This document shows positions 1 to 8,177 of a stretch of 64,000 bases of DNA, piece after piece. Within the stretch, counting starts at the first letter, position 1, and every line of letters starts with the position of its first letter. Position numbers and translations under genes: made by a program. The notes beneath the pieces are model-generated. The model was not told where the DNA came from. It was given only the letters and a program-made list of their open reading frames with translations, and did not search any database. The stretch is from Beggiatoa leptomitoformis (GTDB lineage: Bacteria; Pseudomonadota; Gammaproteobacteria; Beggiatoales; Beggiatoaceae), in assembly GCF_001305575.3 (NCBI RefSeq), contig NZ_CP012373.2, positions 2,108,001 through 2,172,000 of the forward strand, given 5' to 3'.

Positions 1-780
1 CCTGTAGAACAAGCCTGCCATCTCATTGACGAGGATGATGCGGCTATCACTGCAATAGAATGGTCAGGCAGTGCTATTCGTCGCTGGTTACATGTTCTAA
101 AAGCAGATTGTGCGGATGCAGAATTCAACAAACAATTTCAAGCCAATTTATCCGCCTTAAACGATAAAAATGCCATTTACAAGGGAACAGCTAATGCGTG
201 GGACAGTCTGCCCATGCCGCATAGCGTTGTTTATGGTTATGGCTTTATGCCCGCAGGCACGCAACGACGGACAAATATCCTAAATAACCAGAAAAAACGA
301 CGCACCATGATGATTGCGGCAGGTATAGTTGTTTTTCTAGGTATATTAGGAGTCGCCTATGCCATTCAGCGGGAATTACGTTTAGAACGTAAACTGGCTG
401 AAGTAAAGGGTAAAACGATTGACGTGACACAATTACGCAATGAAGTTGTGGAAATTGAAGATTATCTTGCCCCTGTGAAAAACTTTCCACAACAGCATGT
501 TACGGTTTTAATGAATAAGCTGAATGACTTAATCCCAAAAAACAGTTGGATATCAGGATTAAAAATAGAAACAGGGGTTGCAGAAGTTGAAGGTTATAGC
601 CCAAATCCGCCTGCATTATTGGAAATTTTGACAAATAACCCAGAATTTACAGAGGTTTCTTTTATCCGTCCAACACAAAAAGAAGCGGATAAACTTGAAG
701 AGCGATTTGGTATCCGTTTTAAATTAACAGGTGTTGATTTCCCAGCTTATTTAGCCGAATACTTCAAAGTAGAACAATAA
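1..780 (+). CDS. GspL/PilN-like inner-membrane secretion or pilus assembly protein, 5' end outside window
   Basis: The reading frame is open from the first base, so the gene starts before the window; the ATG at 214 is internal. Visible are about 100 cytoplasmic residues, one hydrophobic segment (MMIAAGIVVFLGILGVAYAI), a charged coiled-coil-like stretch, and a C-terminal periplasmic domain. That domain has the pattern of PilN fimbrial assembly domains (leucine-rich helix, LIPKNSWISGL, then an EVEGYS strand). In families with this layout (GspL of type II secretion, PilN of type IV pili) the protein links the cytoplasmic ATPase to the periplasmic platform. GspM-, GspC- and GspD-like genes lie 37 kb downstream, so the machine would be split over the chromosome. 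The assignment between GspL and a PilN-type protein is not certain. Tandem terminators follow the stop. Confidence 0.55.
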   Translation, partial: PVEQACHLIDEDDAAITAIEWSGSAIRRWLHVLKADCADAEFNKQFQANLSALNDKNAIYKGTANAWDSLPMPHSVVYGYGFMPAGTQRRTNILNNQKKRRTMMIAAGIVVFLGILGVAYAIQRELRLERKLAEVKGKTIDVTQLRNEVVEIEDYLAPVKNFPQQHVTVLMNKLNDLIPKNSWISGLKIETGVAEVEGYSPNPPALLEILTNNPEFTEVSFIRPTQKEADKLEERFGIRFKLTGVDFPAYLAEYFKVEQ

Positions 781-819
781 TTAAATCCGTCATATAGAAA
801 CTAACTACCTAATAATCAT

Positions 820-845
820 AGCAACCCATCGTGGTTGCTTTTTTA
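820..845 (+). terminator. Rho-independent terminator
   Basis: A 7-bp stem (AGCAACC at 820-826 with GGTTGCT at 833-839), a 6-base loop, then a T run. It lies 40 bases after the stop of the GspL/PilN-like gene. Confidence 0.8.
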
Positions 846-851
846 TGCCTC

Positions 852-880
852 ACCCACTGCTTTGCTGTGGGTCTTTTTTT
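852..880 (+). terminator. Second tandem Rho-independent terminator
   Basis: Stem ACCCAC (852-857) with GTGGGT (867-872), 9-base loop, then C and seven T. With the terminator at 820 it forms a double stop. Nothing else is recognisable in 881-1087 except the AT-rich promoter region and the GGAG-type ribosome site of the next gene. Confidence 0.75.
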
Positions 881-1087
881 ATCTGCATCAAAATTCATAG
901 AATTTCAAAAACTGACAGAATTCAAAGATAAAAAAATATTCCCTACGTTTACACACATAGATACTGTGGTTTTATCCATTATATATCTTTTACCGACAGA
1001 CATCGTTAGAATAATCAATAGGTATTGATACCTAAGATAACCTAAATTTATAATAAAACACTAAGTACAGGGAGAAGTTAAAAGAAT

Positions 1088-1900
1088 ATGTCTATCAATA
1101 TGAAAGGAACAGTTTTCCTACTTATCCTTCTTTCGGGATTAACAACGGGATGTAGCCATTTAAGTGATATTCAAGAAACTAGCTTACAACCAGAATTACA
1201 ACAGCTTGATTTCTCCGTTAGACAAGCAGATTTAAAAGCAGAATTAAATGATTTTCAACAAAGTAAATTGGTTGACCCTGTTGGTGCGTTCGCCTTTTCT
1301 TATGACTCTGTTGTCAGCACATTAGCTGAACAATCTGTTTCTATGGCCTATTTAAATATTCTTCAACAAACAGGGACAGAAAATAACTTTTCATACGATA
1401 AAGTGGTAGAAATTTTTGTCGACACACTAGGACAAATGGCTGAGGCAGAAGAAGAAAACCCCACACTTGCAGATGCTAATGATGCCCTCTCCTATTTGCA
1501 AGCGAGTCACTTACCACGCACAGCACGTATGAATCTAATTTTGACACAAGCCAATAAAGTGTTAGGAACACGGTATCGGTTTGGTGGAAAAACCCCCAGC
1601 AGTGGCTTTGATTGCAGTGGTTTAGTTTATTACGCACATAGCAAAATTGGCATTTCACTACCCCGCACAGCACACGACCAATATTTAGCCTCGCTTCCTG
1701 TCCAACATACCGATTTACAACCGGGTGATTTGGTTTTCTTTAAAACCAATCGTTCACGACGCATTAGTCATGTTGGTATTTATGTCGGCAATGACAAATT
1801 TATCCATGCACCATCACGTGGTAGAAACGTAACCGTTGATAGCCTGGCCAGTGGTTATTATGCTAAACGCTTTGTAAGAGGCGGACGGGTTATCAGCTAA
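1088..1900 (+). CDS. NlpC/P60-family peptidoglycan endopeptidase lipoprotein
   Basis: 270 residues. A signal peptide ends in a lipobox-like LTTGC, which would put the acylated cysteine at residue 22. The middle third is predicted helical and not recognised. The C-terminal 120 residues form an NlpC/P60 cysteine peptidase domain with the catalytic cysteine in FDCSGL (Cys176), a histidine in SHVGIY (His228) and a third polar residue in FIHAP (His240). Family members cleave peptide stems of peptidoglycan (Spr/MepS, NlpC). The expected role is cell-wall remodelling at the outer membrane. GGGAGAAG lies about 12 bases upstream of the ATG. It stands alone, after a double terminator. Confidence 0.85.
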   Translation: MSINMKGTVFLLILLSGLTTGCSHLSDIQETSLQPELQQLDFSVRQADLKAELNDFQQSKLVDPVGAFAFSYDSVVSTLAEQSVSMAYLNILQQTGTENNFSYDKVVEIFVDTLGQMAEAEEENPTLADANDALSYLQASHLPRTARMNLILTQANKVLGTRYRFGGKTPSSGFDCSGLVYYAHSKIGISLPRTAHDQYLASLPVQHTDLQPGDLVFFKTNRSRRISHVGIYVGNDKFIHAPSRGRNVTVDSLASGYYAKRFVRGGRVIS

Positions 1901-2060
1901 AGGTAATAAATTCACTTGTGTCATAAAAAATAGCTATTGAGCAATATCTGATACAACACCATATTCAATGATGCGTTCGAAGAAATTTTTTAGACTGTAT
2001 CTAAATCACATCAAAATGGTTACAATTGAAAGTGTGATATAACGCATGAGTGAGAAAAAT

Positions 2061-2080
2061 CCTGAAAGCTTCAGGTTTTT
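2061..2080 (+). promoter_or_regulatory. Palindrome plus T run in the ahpC leader
   Basis: Perfect 6-bp stem CCTGAA/TTCAGG with a 3-base AGC loop, followed by TTTTT. It is terminator-shaped but lies only about 40 bases before the peroxiredoxin start. It may end a transcript from upstream, act as a leader attenuator, or be a protein-binding palindrome. The sequence alone does not decide. Confidence 0.4.
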
Positions 2081-2118
2081 GATTGCCATAACCTTTCTAT
2101 AATCAAGGAGTTTGAATA

Positions 2119-2721
2119 ATGACAGTTTTAGTTGGACACGCCGCCCCTGATTTCACAGCCGCCGCTGTTTTAGGCAATGGTCAAATCGACGATAATTTCA
2201 ATCTGTCCGCGACTATCAAAGGGAAACCTGCGGTTATTTTCTTTTATCCCTTAGATTTTACATTTGTTTGCCCTACCGAATTGATCGCCTTTGACAAGCG
2301 TTTAGAAGAATTCAAAAAACGCAATGTGGAAGTAATTGGCGTTTCCATCGACTCCCATTTTAGCCATTTAGCATGGCGCAATACGCCCATTGAAAAGGGC
2401 GGCATTGGTTTGGTGAAATATACTTTAGTTGCTGACATCAATCACAGCATTGTCAAAAACTACGGTATTGAAGCGGCGGGTGGTGTTGCTTATCGTGCTT
2501 CTTTCCTTATCAACAAAGAAGGTAAAGTTGTTCACCAAGTTGTGAATGATTTGCCCTTAGGACGTAACGTCGACGAAATGTTACGTATGGTTGATGCGTT
2601 ACAATTCTTTGAAGAAAATGGCGAAGTTTGCCCAGCAGGCTGGAAAAAAGGGGATGTGGGCATGAAAGGCTCACCCGAAGGTGTTGCCGATTACTTAAGT
2701 AAAAACACTGAAGCCTTATAA
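2119..2721 (+). CDS. ahpC: Typical 2-Cys peroxiredoxin (AhpC/Prx1 type)
   Basis: 200 residues, full length for the family. Peroxidatic Cys51 lies in FVCPTEL and resolving Cys171 in EVCPAGW, so it should form the obligate homodimer that reduces hydrogen and organic peroxides through a disulfide cycle. A GGIG motif is present, but the C-terminal YF motif of overoxidation-sensitive forms is absent (the protein ends LSKNTEAL), which suggests a more robust enzyme. An AAGGAG ribosome site sits 8 bases before ATG. No AhpF or thioredoxin reductase gene is adjacent, so the reductant is unknown. It ends at a 12-bp hairpin shared with the convergent phosphatase gene. Confidence 0.93.
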   Translation: MTVLVGHAAPDFTAAAVLGNGQIDDNFNLSATIKGKPAVIFFYPLDFTFVCPTELIAFDKRLEEFKKRNVEVIGVSIDSHFSHLAWRNTPIEKGGIGLVKYTLVADINHSIVKNYGIEAAGGVAYRASFLINKEGKVVHQVVNDLPLGRNVDEMLRMVDALQFFEENGEVCPAGWKKGDVGMKGSPEGVADYLSKNTEAL

Positions 2722-2738
2722 GTTTTTATAAGACACCC

Positions 2739-2779
2739 CTTGTTCCCTGTGCATCTAATTGATTAGTACAGGGAACAAG
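2739..2779. terminator. Bidirectional terminator between convergent genes
   Basis: Perfect 12-bp inverted repeat (CTTGTTCCCTGT and ACAGGGAACAAG) around a 17-base loop, placed between the peroxiredoxin stop and the stop of the minus-strand phosphatase. The T run is weak on both strands. Confidence 0.65.
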
Positions 2780-2790
2780 ATTTGCGCAGC

Positions 2791-4635
2791 TCAATTGCAA
2801 CGTTTAAGTACAACCAGCGTTATATCATCATAAACAGGGGCGTTACCAATATATTGGTTTAAATCATCCATAACCGCCTGCTGGATTAAAGACGCTGAAG
2901 CGTGTTTATACTCTTCTATGACCTGACACAAACGGTCAATGCCATAAAATTCCCCGTGTTCGTTCTCTGCTTCCGTAATCCCATCAGTAAATAAAACAAT
3001 ACCTTCTCCAATCGCCAACCGTATTTCGCATTCCTGCACGAATTCTGACATATCATCTTCTAATAAACCAATAACAAAACCCAATTCAAAAGTGTCTATT
3101 CTTTCTATCATTTTATCTTGGCGAAGAATCAACACCTCCTCATGCTGTCCCATCAGTCTAACTTTGCCGTCGAAATAATCTAACACCAACAAACTTAAAT
3201 TTTTATCTGATTGCATACGACGCACATTTTGATACACCATCTGATTTAGCGCGTTCCAAATTTGTTTCGGTGCTTTAGTATCATTGACGAATAACGCGCG
3301 TAAGGCAGACTGCACCATCAACATGACAACCCCGCTTTCTAATCCATGTCCTGTTACATCGCCAATGCCACAAATAATATGCCCATTTTGTTGAAAAACA
3401 TCACAATAATCTCCACCCACCTCTGTCGCTGTGTGCATAGATAAAGCAATTTCCAAATTAGAAAGTTGTTTTAACTCACTATTTTTTGGTAATACCATGT
3501 ATTGAATACGGCGCGATACTTCTAATTCAGCCGACATACGCAGATTTTCTGTATGTAAACTGGTATTTAGTGCCATTATTTCAGTTTGTGACTGTTGCAG
3601 TGCATTCAACAATGTATTGACTTGCTTGGATAAGGTAGAAAACTCATCTTTGCCTAACGGACTAATTCGTTTGCTTAAATCTCCCGTTATACTGATTTCA
3701 GAGACTTCGTTAATCAGACAACTCAAGCGTTTTAATATCATTTGTTCTAATAAAAACAAAATAACAAATAAAAGAATTAATCCTATCGTTACAACCGCAA
3801 TTAACATATAAGTCAGATTACGCTGTCCCGCTTGATACGTTTTTCGCGGCACTAATAAACGAATAATCAGCAATGGCTTACTATAAATATCAGGAATCGT
3901 TGTATAACCACCGATAAAGCCGTCCGATAATTCATTTGCATACTTAGTTTCTTCTGGCGTGATGTGTTGAAAAGCATCTCGAAAATCAATCGGTAGGTTA
4001 TCAGAATGTACAGAATTAACCGTTAATGTATGCTGAATAATTTTAGATAAATCAAGCCAATAAGTTGCATCTAGCACTTTCCCAACAATTAAATGACCAT
4101 TGGATACACCCTTGTTTTCCGTTGGATAAATTGGATAAGCTGCTATCAATAAGGGATTAGTTGGTAAACTTATCAAGCCCATTACACTTTCTTCTGCATT
4201 CCAAGGTAATTGCAATTGTCCATTCACGACTAATTGTTGTTGAAGTACATCCGATATATCCTCTTCTTTTAAACGCTCATGCCCAAACCCAAGACCATAC
4301 ACATACTTTCCTGATTTATTGAAAAACAGCATAAAATCAACATTACTGGTTTCCATCATCGAAAGCGTTAAATTAGAACTGATGTAGTTTGGATTGAGAT
4401 CATCCACAAATTGATAGGTATCATCCCAAGTTGACCAAGAATAAAGCGTTTGATTAAAATGCGTTTGCGCATATTTTAGGACATATAAAAAATTGTCAAT
4501 TTGCTGTACTGTTTCACGTCTTTCCGCTTGTTGAATATTAAGATATAAAATATGTGCAGAAAAAAAATAAAGGATTGTGATAGAAATAATCAGCGTTGAT
4601 GCAATGGCAAGTAATGTTCTATTTCTTAGTTTCAT
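2791..4635 (-). CDS. CHASE4-HAMP-SpoIIE (PP2C-type) signalling phosphatase
   Basis: 614 residues: an N-terminal membrane segment; a periplasmic CHASE4-type sensor (about 35-265, with the characteristic WSTWDDTY motif); a second membrane segment near 275-300; a HAMP linker; a short coiled coil; then an RsbU/SpoIIE serine phosphatase domain (about 370-610). The phosphatase keeps its metal-binding aspartates in EVGGDYCD (Asp409, Asp412), GDVTGHG, LFTDGITEAEN and the final DDITLVVL. It should therefore be active and dephosphorylate an anti-sigma-factor antagonist in response to an extracytoplasmic cue. No STAS antagonist or RsbW kinase gene is nearby, so the partner is elsewhere. It is transcribed alone. 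Confidence 0.9.
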   Translation of the reverse strand: MKLRNRTLLAIASTLIISITILYFFSAHILYLNIQQAERRETVQQIDNFLYVLKYAQTHFNQTLYSWSTWDDTYQFVDDLNPNYISSNLTLSMMETSNVDFMLFFNKSGKYVYGLGFGHERLKEEDISDVLQQQLVVNGQLQLPWNAEESVMGLISLPTNPLLIAAYPIYPTENKGVSNGHLIVGKVLDATYWLDLSKIIQHTLTVNSVHSDNLPIDFRDAFQHITPEETKYANELSDGFIGGYTTIPDIYSKPLLIIRLLVPRKTYQAGQRNLTYMLIAVVTIGLILLFVILFLLEQMILKRLSCLINEVSEISITGDLSKRISPLGKDEFSTLSKQVNTLLNALQQSQTEIMALNTSLHTENLRMSAELEVSRRIQYMVLPKNSELKQLSNLEIALSMHTATEVGGDYCDVFQQNGHIICGIGDVTGHGLESGVVMLMVQSALRALFVNDTKAPKQIWNALNQMVYQNVRRMQSDKNLSLLVLDYFDGKVRLMGQHEEVLILRQDKMIERIDTFELGFVIGLLEDDMSEFVQECEIRLAIGEGIVLFTDGITEAENEHGEFYGIDRLCQVIEEYKHASASLIQQAVMDDLNQYIGNAPVYDDITLVVLKRCN

Positions 4636-4796
4636 AATTGCTCATTTTCATCCTAAAATCATTAGGATATTAAAACTATAACAGTGCCAAAGTCATAAGA
4701 ATAATGGCTGAATTGTCCCATAGAGAGGGATACAAGAGAGAATTTTTTCATTCTTAAATAGATGATAAAAATCCCTCTGTTTACATATAACTACAT

Positions 4797-6119
4797 CTAT
4801 TTACTGCAAAAAGATTGCTGCAAACGACAATCCACGCTCCGCTCCTGACAATCACGCATTGCACGTTCTTCCGCTTCCAATTGCGTGTTATTCCATGCCC
4901 AACCGAAAATCGTCGCATCAGACGCTTTAGCTAACGCAATACAAGCATTATTTATCATGGATAATACCTGACAATCTTTCTTTGCCGTTAGGCTATTACA
5001 ACGATTGTTTGCTTCCTGCTCGGCTTCTGCTTGAGAACTTTTTTGACTGGATAACCCGTGCATACCACTAGTCGTTGAATAAGCTAACGCACCATACGCA
5101 TTAGGTTTTATTTCACTCTCTGTTGGTGAAACGGGTTCAGCAACAGGCTCGGCAGGTACTTCTTCTTCCGCATTGACTGAAGGCGTACCCATCTCCGTCG
5201 GTAAATCAATCCCATCAGTGGGTAAACGTACATCTACAACGTGCCAATTAATCACATCAACCCGCGCAAACACAACTGTAATTGCTTTACCCTCCACCTC
5301 TGTCGTTACTAAAAATGACGATATCCCATCGTAACTTAATTTAATTTTTTCCATTGAAGAATTAAGTGATTGCGCTTCTTTTTCAGGCACTTTTTCTGCC
5401 AACAATTTCTCCACCGTTTCAGGAACAATAAATTGATCAATTAAAGGTTCAAGCAACGGTTTTGCCATCGCAAAGGAAGTAGCCGCTTGCGCTGCCTCCC
5501 TAGGTGATGCACCACTATTCACGGGCGTTCCCTTAATCTCTTTATCAATTAAAGCAGATAACTGTGATTTTAGATTAAGTCGCAATGTCGGAAAATCAAC
5601 ATAGCTATTCAAGGTTGCCGCATCCCGCGCACTGTATGCTTTTTTCATATTCCACACAGTTAAATAAGGCGTGGCAAAAAATGCACCCGCCACAAGAATG
5701 ACTAACAGGATGATACTGATAAAAACAACAGACCCTTTTTTACGTGGACTTTCTTCTGCGGTATTAAAAATATCCTCGCTGGTTGTTGCAGGCACTTTTT
5801 TTACAACCGCTCGTGATGATGGAATTTTTTTCGGGGTAGGGTTTTTTGGTGGTATTGCATCTGGTGTAACAACCGTATTAGGGGCAGTAATTGCCCGCAC
5901 ATAACAAATTGCACCCGCTTTATGAAAAGCTGTTTGATAACGTTTTGCGGTTACTTCATCCGCCTCTTTAAGCACCGTTATGGGTTTACCAGAAAAGAGT
6001 AATTCAATTTTTTCGGGTGATTGCTTGGTTATTTGCGCAAGCTGTATTTTTACCTGTTCTATGGTTTTTTCTTGCTGAATTTCACCACGAAAAACAACCT
6101 TATAGCGGGTTTCGGTCAT
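4797..6119 (-). CDS. Membrane protein with DUF2939 and C-terminal DUF4189 domains
   Basis: 440 residues. Residues 1-75 form a small alpha/beta domain (YKVVFRGEI...LFSGKP...YQTAFHKAGA) that I have seen at the N-terminus of gammaproteobacterial membrane proteins. A Pro/Lys-rich linker follows, then one membrane helix (VVFISIILLVILVAGAFFA, about 130-150). Next comes a DUF2939-like region (AYSARDAATLNSYVDFPTLR). An acidic Pro-rich linker leads to a DUF4189 domain (about 340-440) with six cysteines and the GALAYS...GWAWN...A...C pattern. The last two domains should be periplasmic and disulfide-bonded. Function is unknown. It may be a small-ligand or envelope-stress sensor, but that is only a guess. 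Confidence 0.75.
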   Translation of the reverse strand: MTETRYKVVFRGEIQQEKTIEQVKIQLAQITKQSPEKIELLFSGKPITVLKEADEVTAKRYQTAFHKAGAICYVRAITAPNTVVTPDAIPPKNPTPKKIPSSRAVVKKVPATTSEDIFNTAEESPRKKGSVVFISIILLVILVAGAFFATPYLTVWNMKKAYSARDAATLNSYVDFPTLRLNLKSQLSALIDKEIKGTPVNSGASPREAAQAATSFAMAKPLLEPLIDQFIVPETVEKLLAEKVPEKEAQSLNSSMEKIKLSYDGISSFLVTTEVEGKAITVVFARVDVINWHVVDVRLPTDGIDLPTEMGTPSVNAEEEVPAEPVAEPVSPTESEIKPNAYGALAYSTTSGMHGLSSQKSSQAEAEQEANNRCNSLTAKKDCQVLSMINNACIALAKASDATIFGWAWNNTQLEAEERAMRDCQERSVDCRLQQSFCSK

Positions 6120-6494
6120 GGGGCTATATCTCTACATCAATGGATTAACAGCGGTTCTTAATTATCTAGGAGATAAGCAGACAACTCAAGATTTCATCTA
6201 GTTTAGCAATGACATTTTGTACTTAAATTTTAAAACGCGAACACGCTTAAAATACGTTTTTTCGTTTAGGCGTTTGAAACCGATTTTATATTTAACATCT
6301 TCTCATCCCTTATTTTTATACCATCTATCGTTAAGACTGAATACATAGATTGTTTCAATACCCAATTTTCTGCATAATGGTCAGTGGGCAAAGGCTTATT
6401 TTATTATTCAGCTGCTTGGGTTCTGTATGCCCATCTGGCGCACTGTGTCTGCAAATTGACATGATGCGTACCGATAATAAAGTTCCTTTATCCC
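6120..6494. other. Gene-free stretch upstream of the tRNA-like pair
   Basis: No credible reading frame on either strand. A TTGACA hexamer occurs near 6456, but I see no well-spaced -10 box with it. A TGGGCA...TGCCCA inverted repeat lies at about 6388-6432. I searched by eye for a sigma-54 (-24/-12) promoter ahead of the tRNA-like RNAs and found none with correct spacing. Confidence 0.5.
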
Positions 6495-6569
6495 GTCCAA
6501 TTAACTCAGTGGTAGAGTTTTAATTACTTGTTAATTAGGTCGCAGGTTCGACTCCTGCATTGGACACCA
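6495..6569 (+). tRNA. tRNA-like RNA with intact acceptor and T arms but an aberrant anticodon arm
   Basis: 75 bases. The acceptor stem is perfect (GTCCAAT with ATTGGAC), followed by A and an encoded CCA. The D arm is ACTC-AGTGGTA-GAGT and the T arm is perfect (GCAGG-TTCGACT-CCTGC). The only good 5-bp anticodon stem (TAATT/AATTA) leaves the loop ACTTGTT, which has C instead of the universal U at position 33 and reads TTG. Shifting the register to give a normal-looking TTGTTAA loop (Asn, GTT) destroys the stem. It is therefore either a tRNA mimic or a decayed tRNA. It lies four bases before a second tRNA-like sequence and 343 bases before the slipin gene. Confidence 0.6.
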
Positions 6570-6573
6570 CCTA

Positions 6574-6646
6574 TGCTAGGTAGCTCATTTGGTAGAGCAG
6601 TTGACTTTTACTCAACCTGTAGTAGGTTCGATTCCTACCCTAAAAT
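6574..6646 (+). tRNA. tRNA-Lys(TTT)-like RNA with broken acceptor stem and no CCA
   Basis: The D arm (GCTC-ATTTGGTA-GAGC), anticodon arm (GTTGA-CTTTTAC-TCAAC, anticodon TTT) and T arm (GTAGG-TTCGATT-CCTAC) are all perfectly paired, so the L-shaped core should fold. The acceptor stem TGCTAGG/CCTAAAA has two mismatches next to its open end, and no CCA follows (TTCGG instead). A functional tRNA-Lys would need a better acceptor. The combination of a good core and bad acceptor fits a tRNA mimic or pseudogene. It sits directly behind the tRNA-like element at 6495. Confidence 0.6.
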
Positions 6647-6911
6647 TCGGCAGTACCCGTGACTGTTCCCGTTATGAGTTAAATGGCTGGTTTAGCAGAT
6701 AACGCATAACAGCCTGCACAGGTTTTGTGTGTTGGGCAAGATAGGATGTGCCGTTGTTCTTCCTCAATATTATGTAATGCTGTGGCGGTGCTTTTATCAC
6801 CTTAGCAGACAGGCAATAATATTGTCGTTGTGCAATCGCCCCCCTGCACCAGCACCCACATTGTGCGGTGGAACAGCCACATTATTATTTTCAGTCAAAC
6901 GGGGATAAGTC
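6647..6911 (+). ncRNA. Hairpin-rich leader between the tRNA-like pair and the slipin gene
   Basis: 265 bases without a reading frame but dense in hairpins. One is a GTTATG-A-GTTA stem with TAAC-G-CATAAC (6671-6710). Others are a GGTG/CACC hairpin (6787-6801), a GGCAAT/ATTGTC hairpin near 6812-6826, and a two-part CACC-A-GCAC/GTGC-GGTG hairpin (6847-6870). A GGGG purine tract then precedes the slipin start. It may be a non-coding RNA that continues from the tRNA-like elements, or the structured 5' leader of the slipin mRNA. No known riboswitch class is recognised. Confidence 0.4.
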
Positions 6912-8060
6912 ATGATGGTGTTATGGCGTAAATTTGTTGTACGCAAAAATGAACGCGGTTTGTTATTCAAAGACGGCGATTTTCAAGGGTTTTTAGAGGC
7001 AGGTACTTATACTTATTTTGACCCTACAAAGAAAATCACGGTAGAGGTTTTTAACCTTGCTAAACCTGAATTTGACCATCCGATGCTCGATTTTCTGCTT
7101 ACCAAATATGCGGATGCCATGCAACAATATTGCATGAAGGTAGAGCTAAATAATCAACAAGTTGCGCTGATTCGGAAAAATGGCGTTGTAACTGATATTT
7201 TATTTCCCACCACTCGCCAACTGTATTGGAAAGGCTTAATTACCGTTGAAGCTGATATCATTGATATTAGTGAGAACTATGAAATTCCGCATGAAAAGGC
7301 GACAATGTTAATTTACGCGAAAAATGCGCCGTTAGCTTCCCGTCTAAGTACCGCAATTTATAGTCCTATTGTTCCTGAATATCATGTTGGTATTTTAACG
7401 GTTGACGGAAAGCGGTTAAAACTTTTGGATGTAGGGCTTTACGCCTATTGGACATTTAACCGTCGCATTGCTGTTGATATTGTGGACACCCGTCAGCAAG
7501 AAACTGAAATTGCAGGACAAGAAATTCTGACTAAAGATAAAGTAACCTTGCGTATTAATTTATCCGCTAGTTACCAAATTACGGATTATTTAAAACTGAG
7601 TTTAGCATTGGCTAAACCAATTGATTTTATTTATAAAGAATTGCAGTTTGGTTTACGTGCGGCGGTAGGCACACGCACCCTTGATGAACTGTTAGAAAAC
7701 AAAACCATGATTGATGACCAAGTATTCGCGCATATTCAGGCAAAAACGACGGATTTAGGCATTGTTGTGCATAGTGTTGGCGTTAAAGATATTATTCTCC
7801 CCGGTGAAATGAAAACCATTTTGAGTAAAGTTGTTGAAGCAGAAAAAGTTGCACAGGCAAATTTAATTCGCCGTCGTGAAGAAACTGCGGCTACCCGCTC
7901 ATTACTCAATACAGCGAAAGTGATGGAAGACAATCCAACCGCATTACGTTTAAAAGAGTTGGAAACCTTGGAAAAAGTCACGGAAAAAGTGGGCAGTATT
8001 TCTGTTTATGGCGGATTAGAAGGCTTGTTGAAAGAGTTGGTTAAAATTCGCGCTAGCTAG
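6912..8060 (+). CDS. Slipin (SPFH/band-7 family) protein
   Basis: 382 residues. The N-terminal 120 residues (WRKFVVRKNERGLLFKDG, then a beta-rich segment) precede a band-7/SPFH domain (about 150-330, with LLDVGLYAYWTFNRRI, DKVTLRINLSASYQI and LGIVVHSVGVKDIILP). The last part is an alpha-helical EA-rich tail (RREETAATRSLLNTAKVMEDNP). There is no obvious membrane helix, unlike classical stomatins. SPFH proteins form ring or cage-like oligomers. This subgroup is, from my knowledge of annotated genomes, often found beside RtcB RNA ligase genes and tRNA-like RNAs. Here tRNA-like sequences are directly upstream but no rtcB or rtcR lies in the window. It is probably transcribed with the structured leader. 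Confidence 0.85.
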   Translation: MMVLWRKFVVRKNERGLLFKDGDFQGFLEAGTYTYFDPTKKITVEVFNLAKPEFDHPMLDFLLTKYADAMQQYCMKVELNNQQVALIRKNGVVTDILFPTTRQLYWKGLITVEADIIDISENYEIPHEKATMLIYAKNAPLASRLSTAIYSPIVPEYHVGILTVDGKRLKLLDVGLYAYWTFNRRIAVDIVDTRQQETEIAGQEILTKDKVTLRINLSASYQITDYLKLSLALAKPIDFIYKELQFGLRAAVGTRTLDELLENKTMIDDQVFAHIQAKTTDLGIVVHSVGVKDIILPGEMKTILSKVVEAEKVAQANLIRRREETAATRSLLNTAKVMEDNPTALRLKELETLEKVTEKVGSISVYGGLEGLLKELVKIRAS

Positions 8061-8177
8061 ACAAAAGGTATTAACAACGGATTGAATGCGTATCCAACGG
8101 ATATTCATTTAATCCATTTACAAAAAAATACCTGCTAACCCACAAGATAAATCATTCAGTATCATCCTTATATCACT

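Noticed and set aside
831-1028. 65-codon reading frame after the first gene
   Set aside because: It starts inside a terminator hairpin and spans a second one; no ribosome site or domain.
6420-6470. Possible sigma-54 promoter (TGGCGC...TGC) upstream of the tRNA-like RNAs
   Set aside because: The GG to GC distance is 12 bases rather than 10, so it does not meet the -24/-12 spacing.
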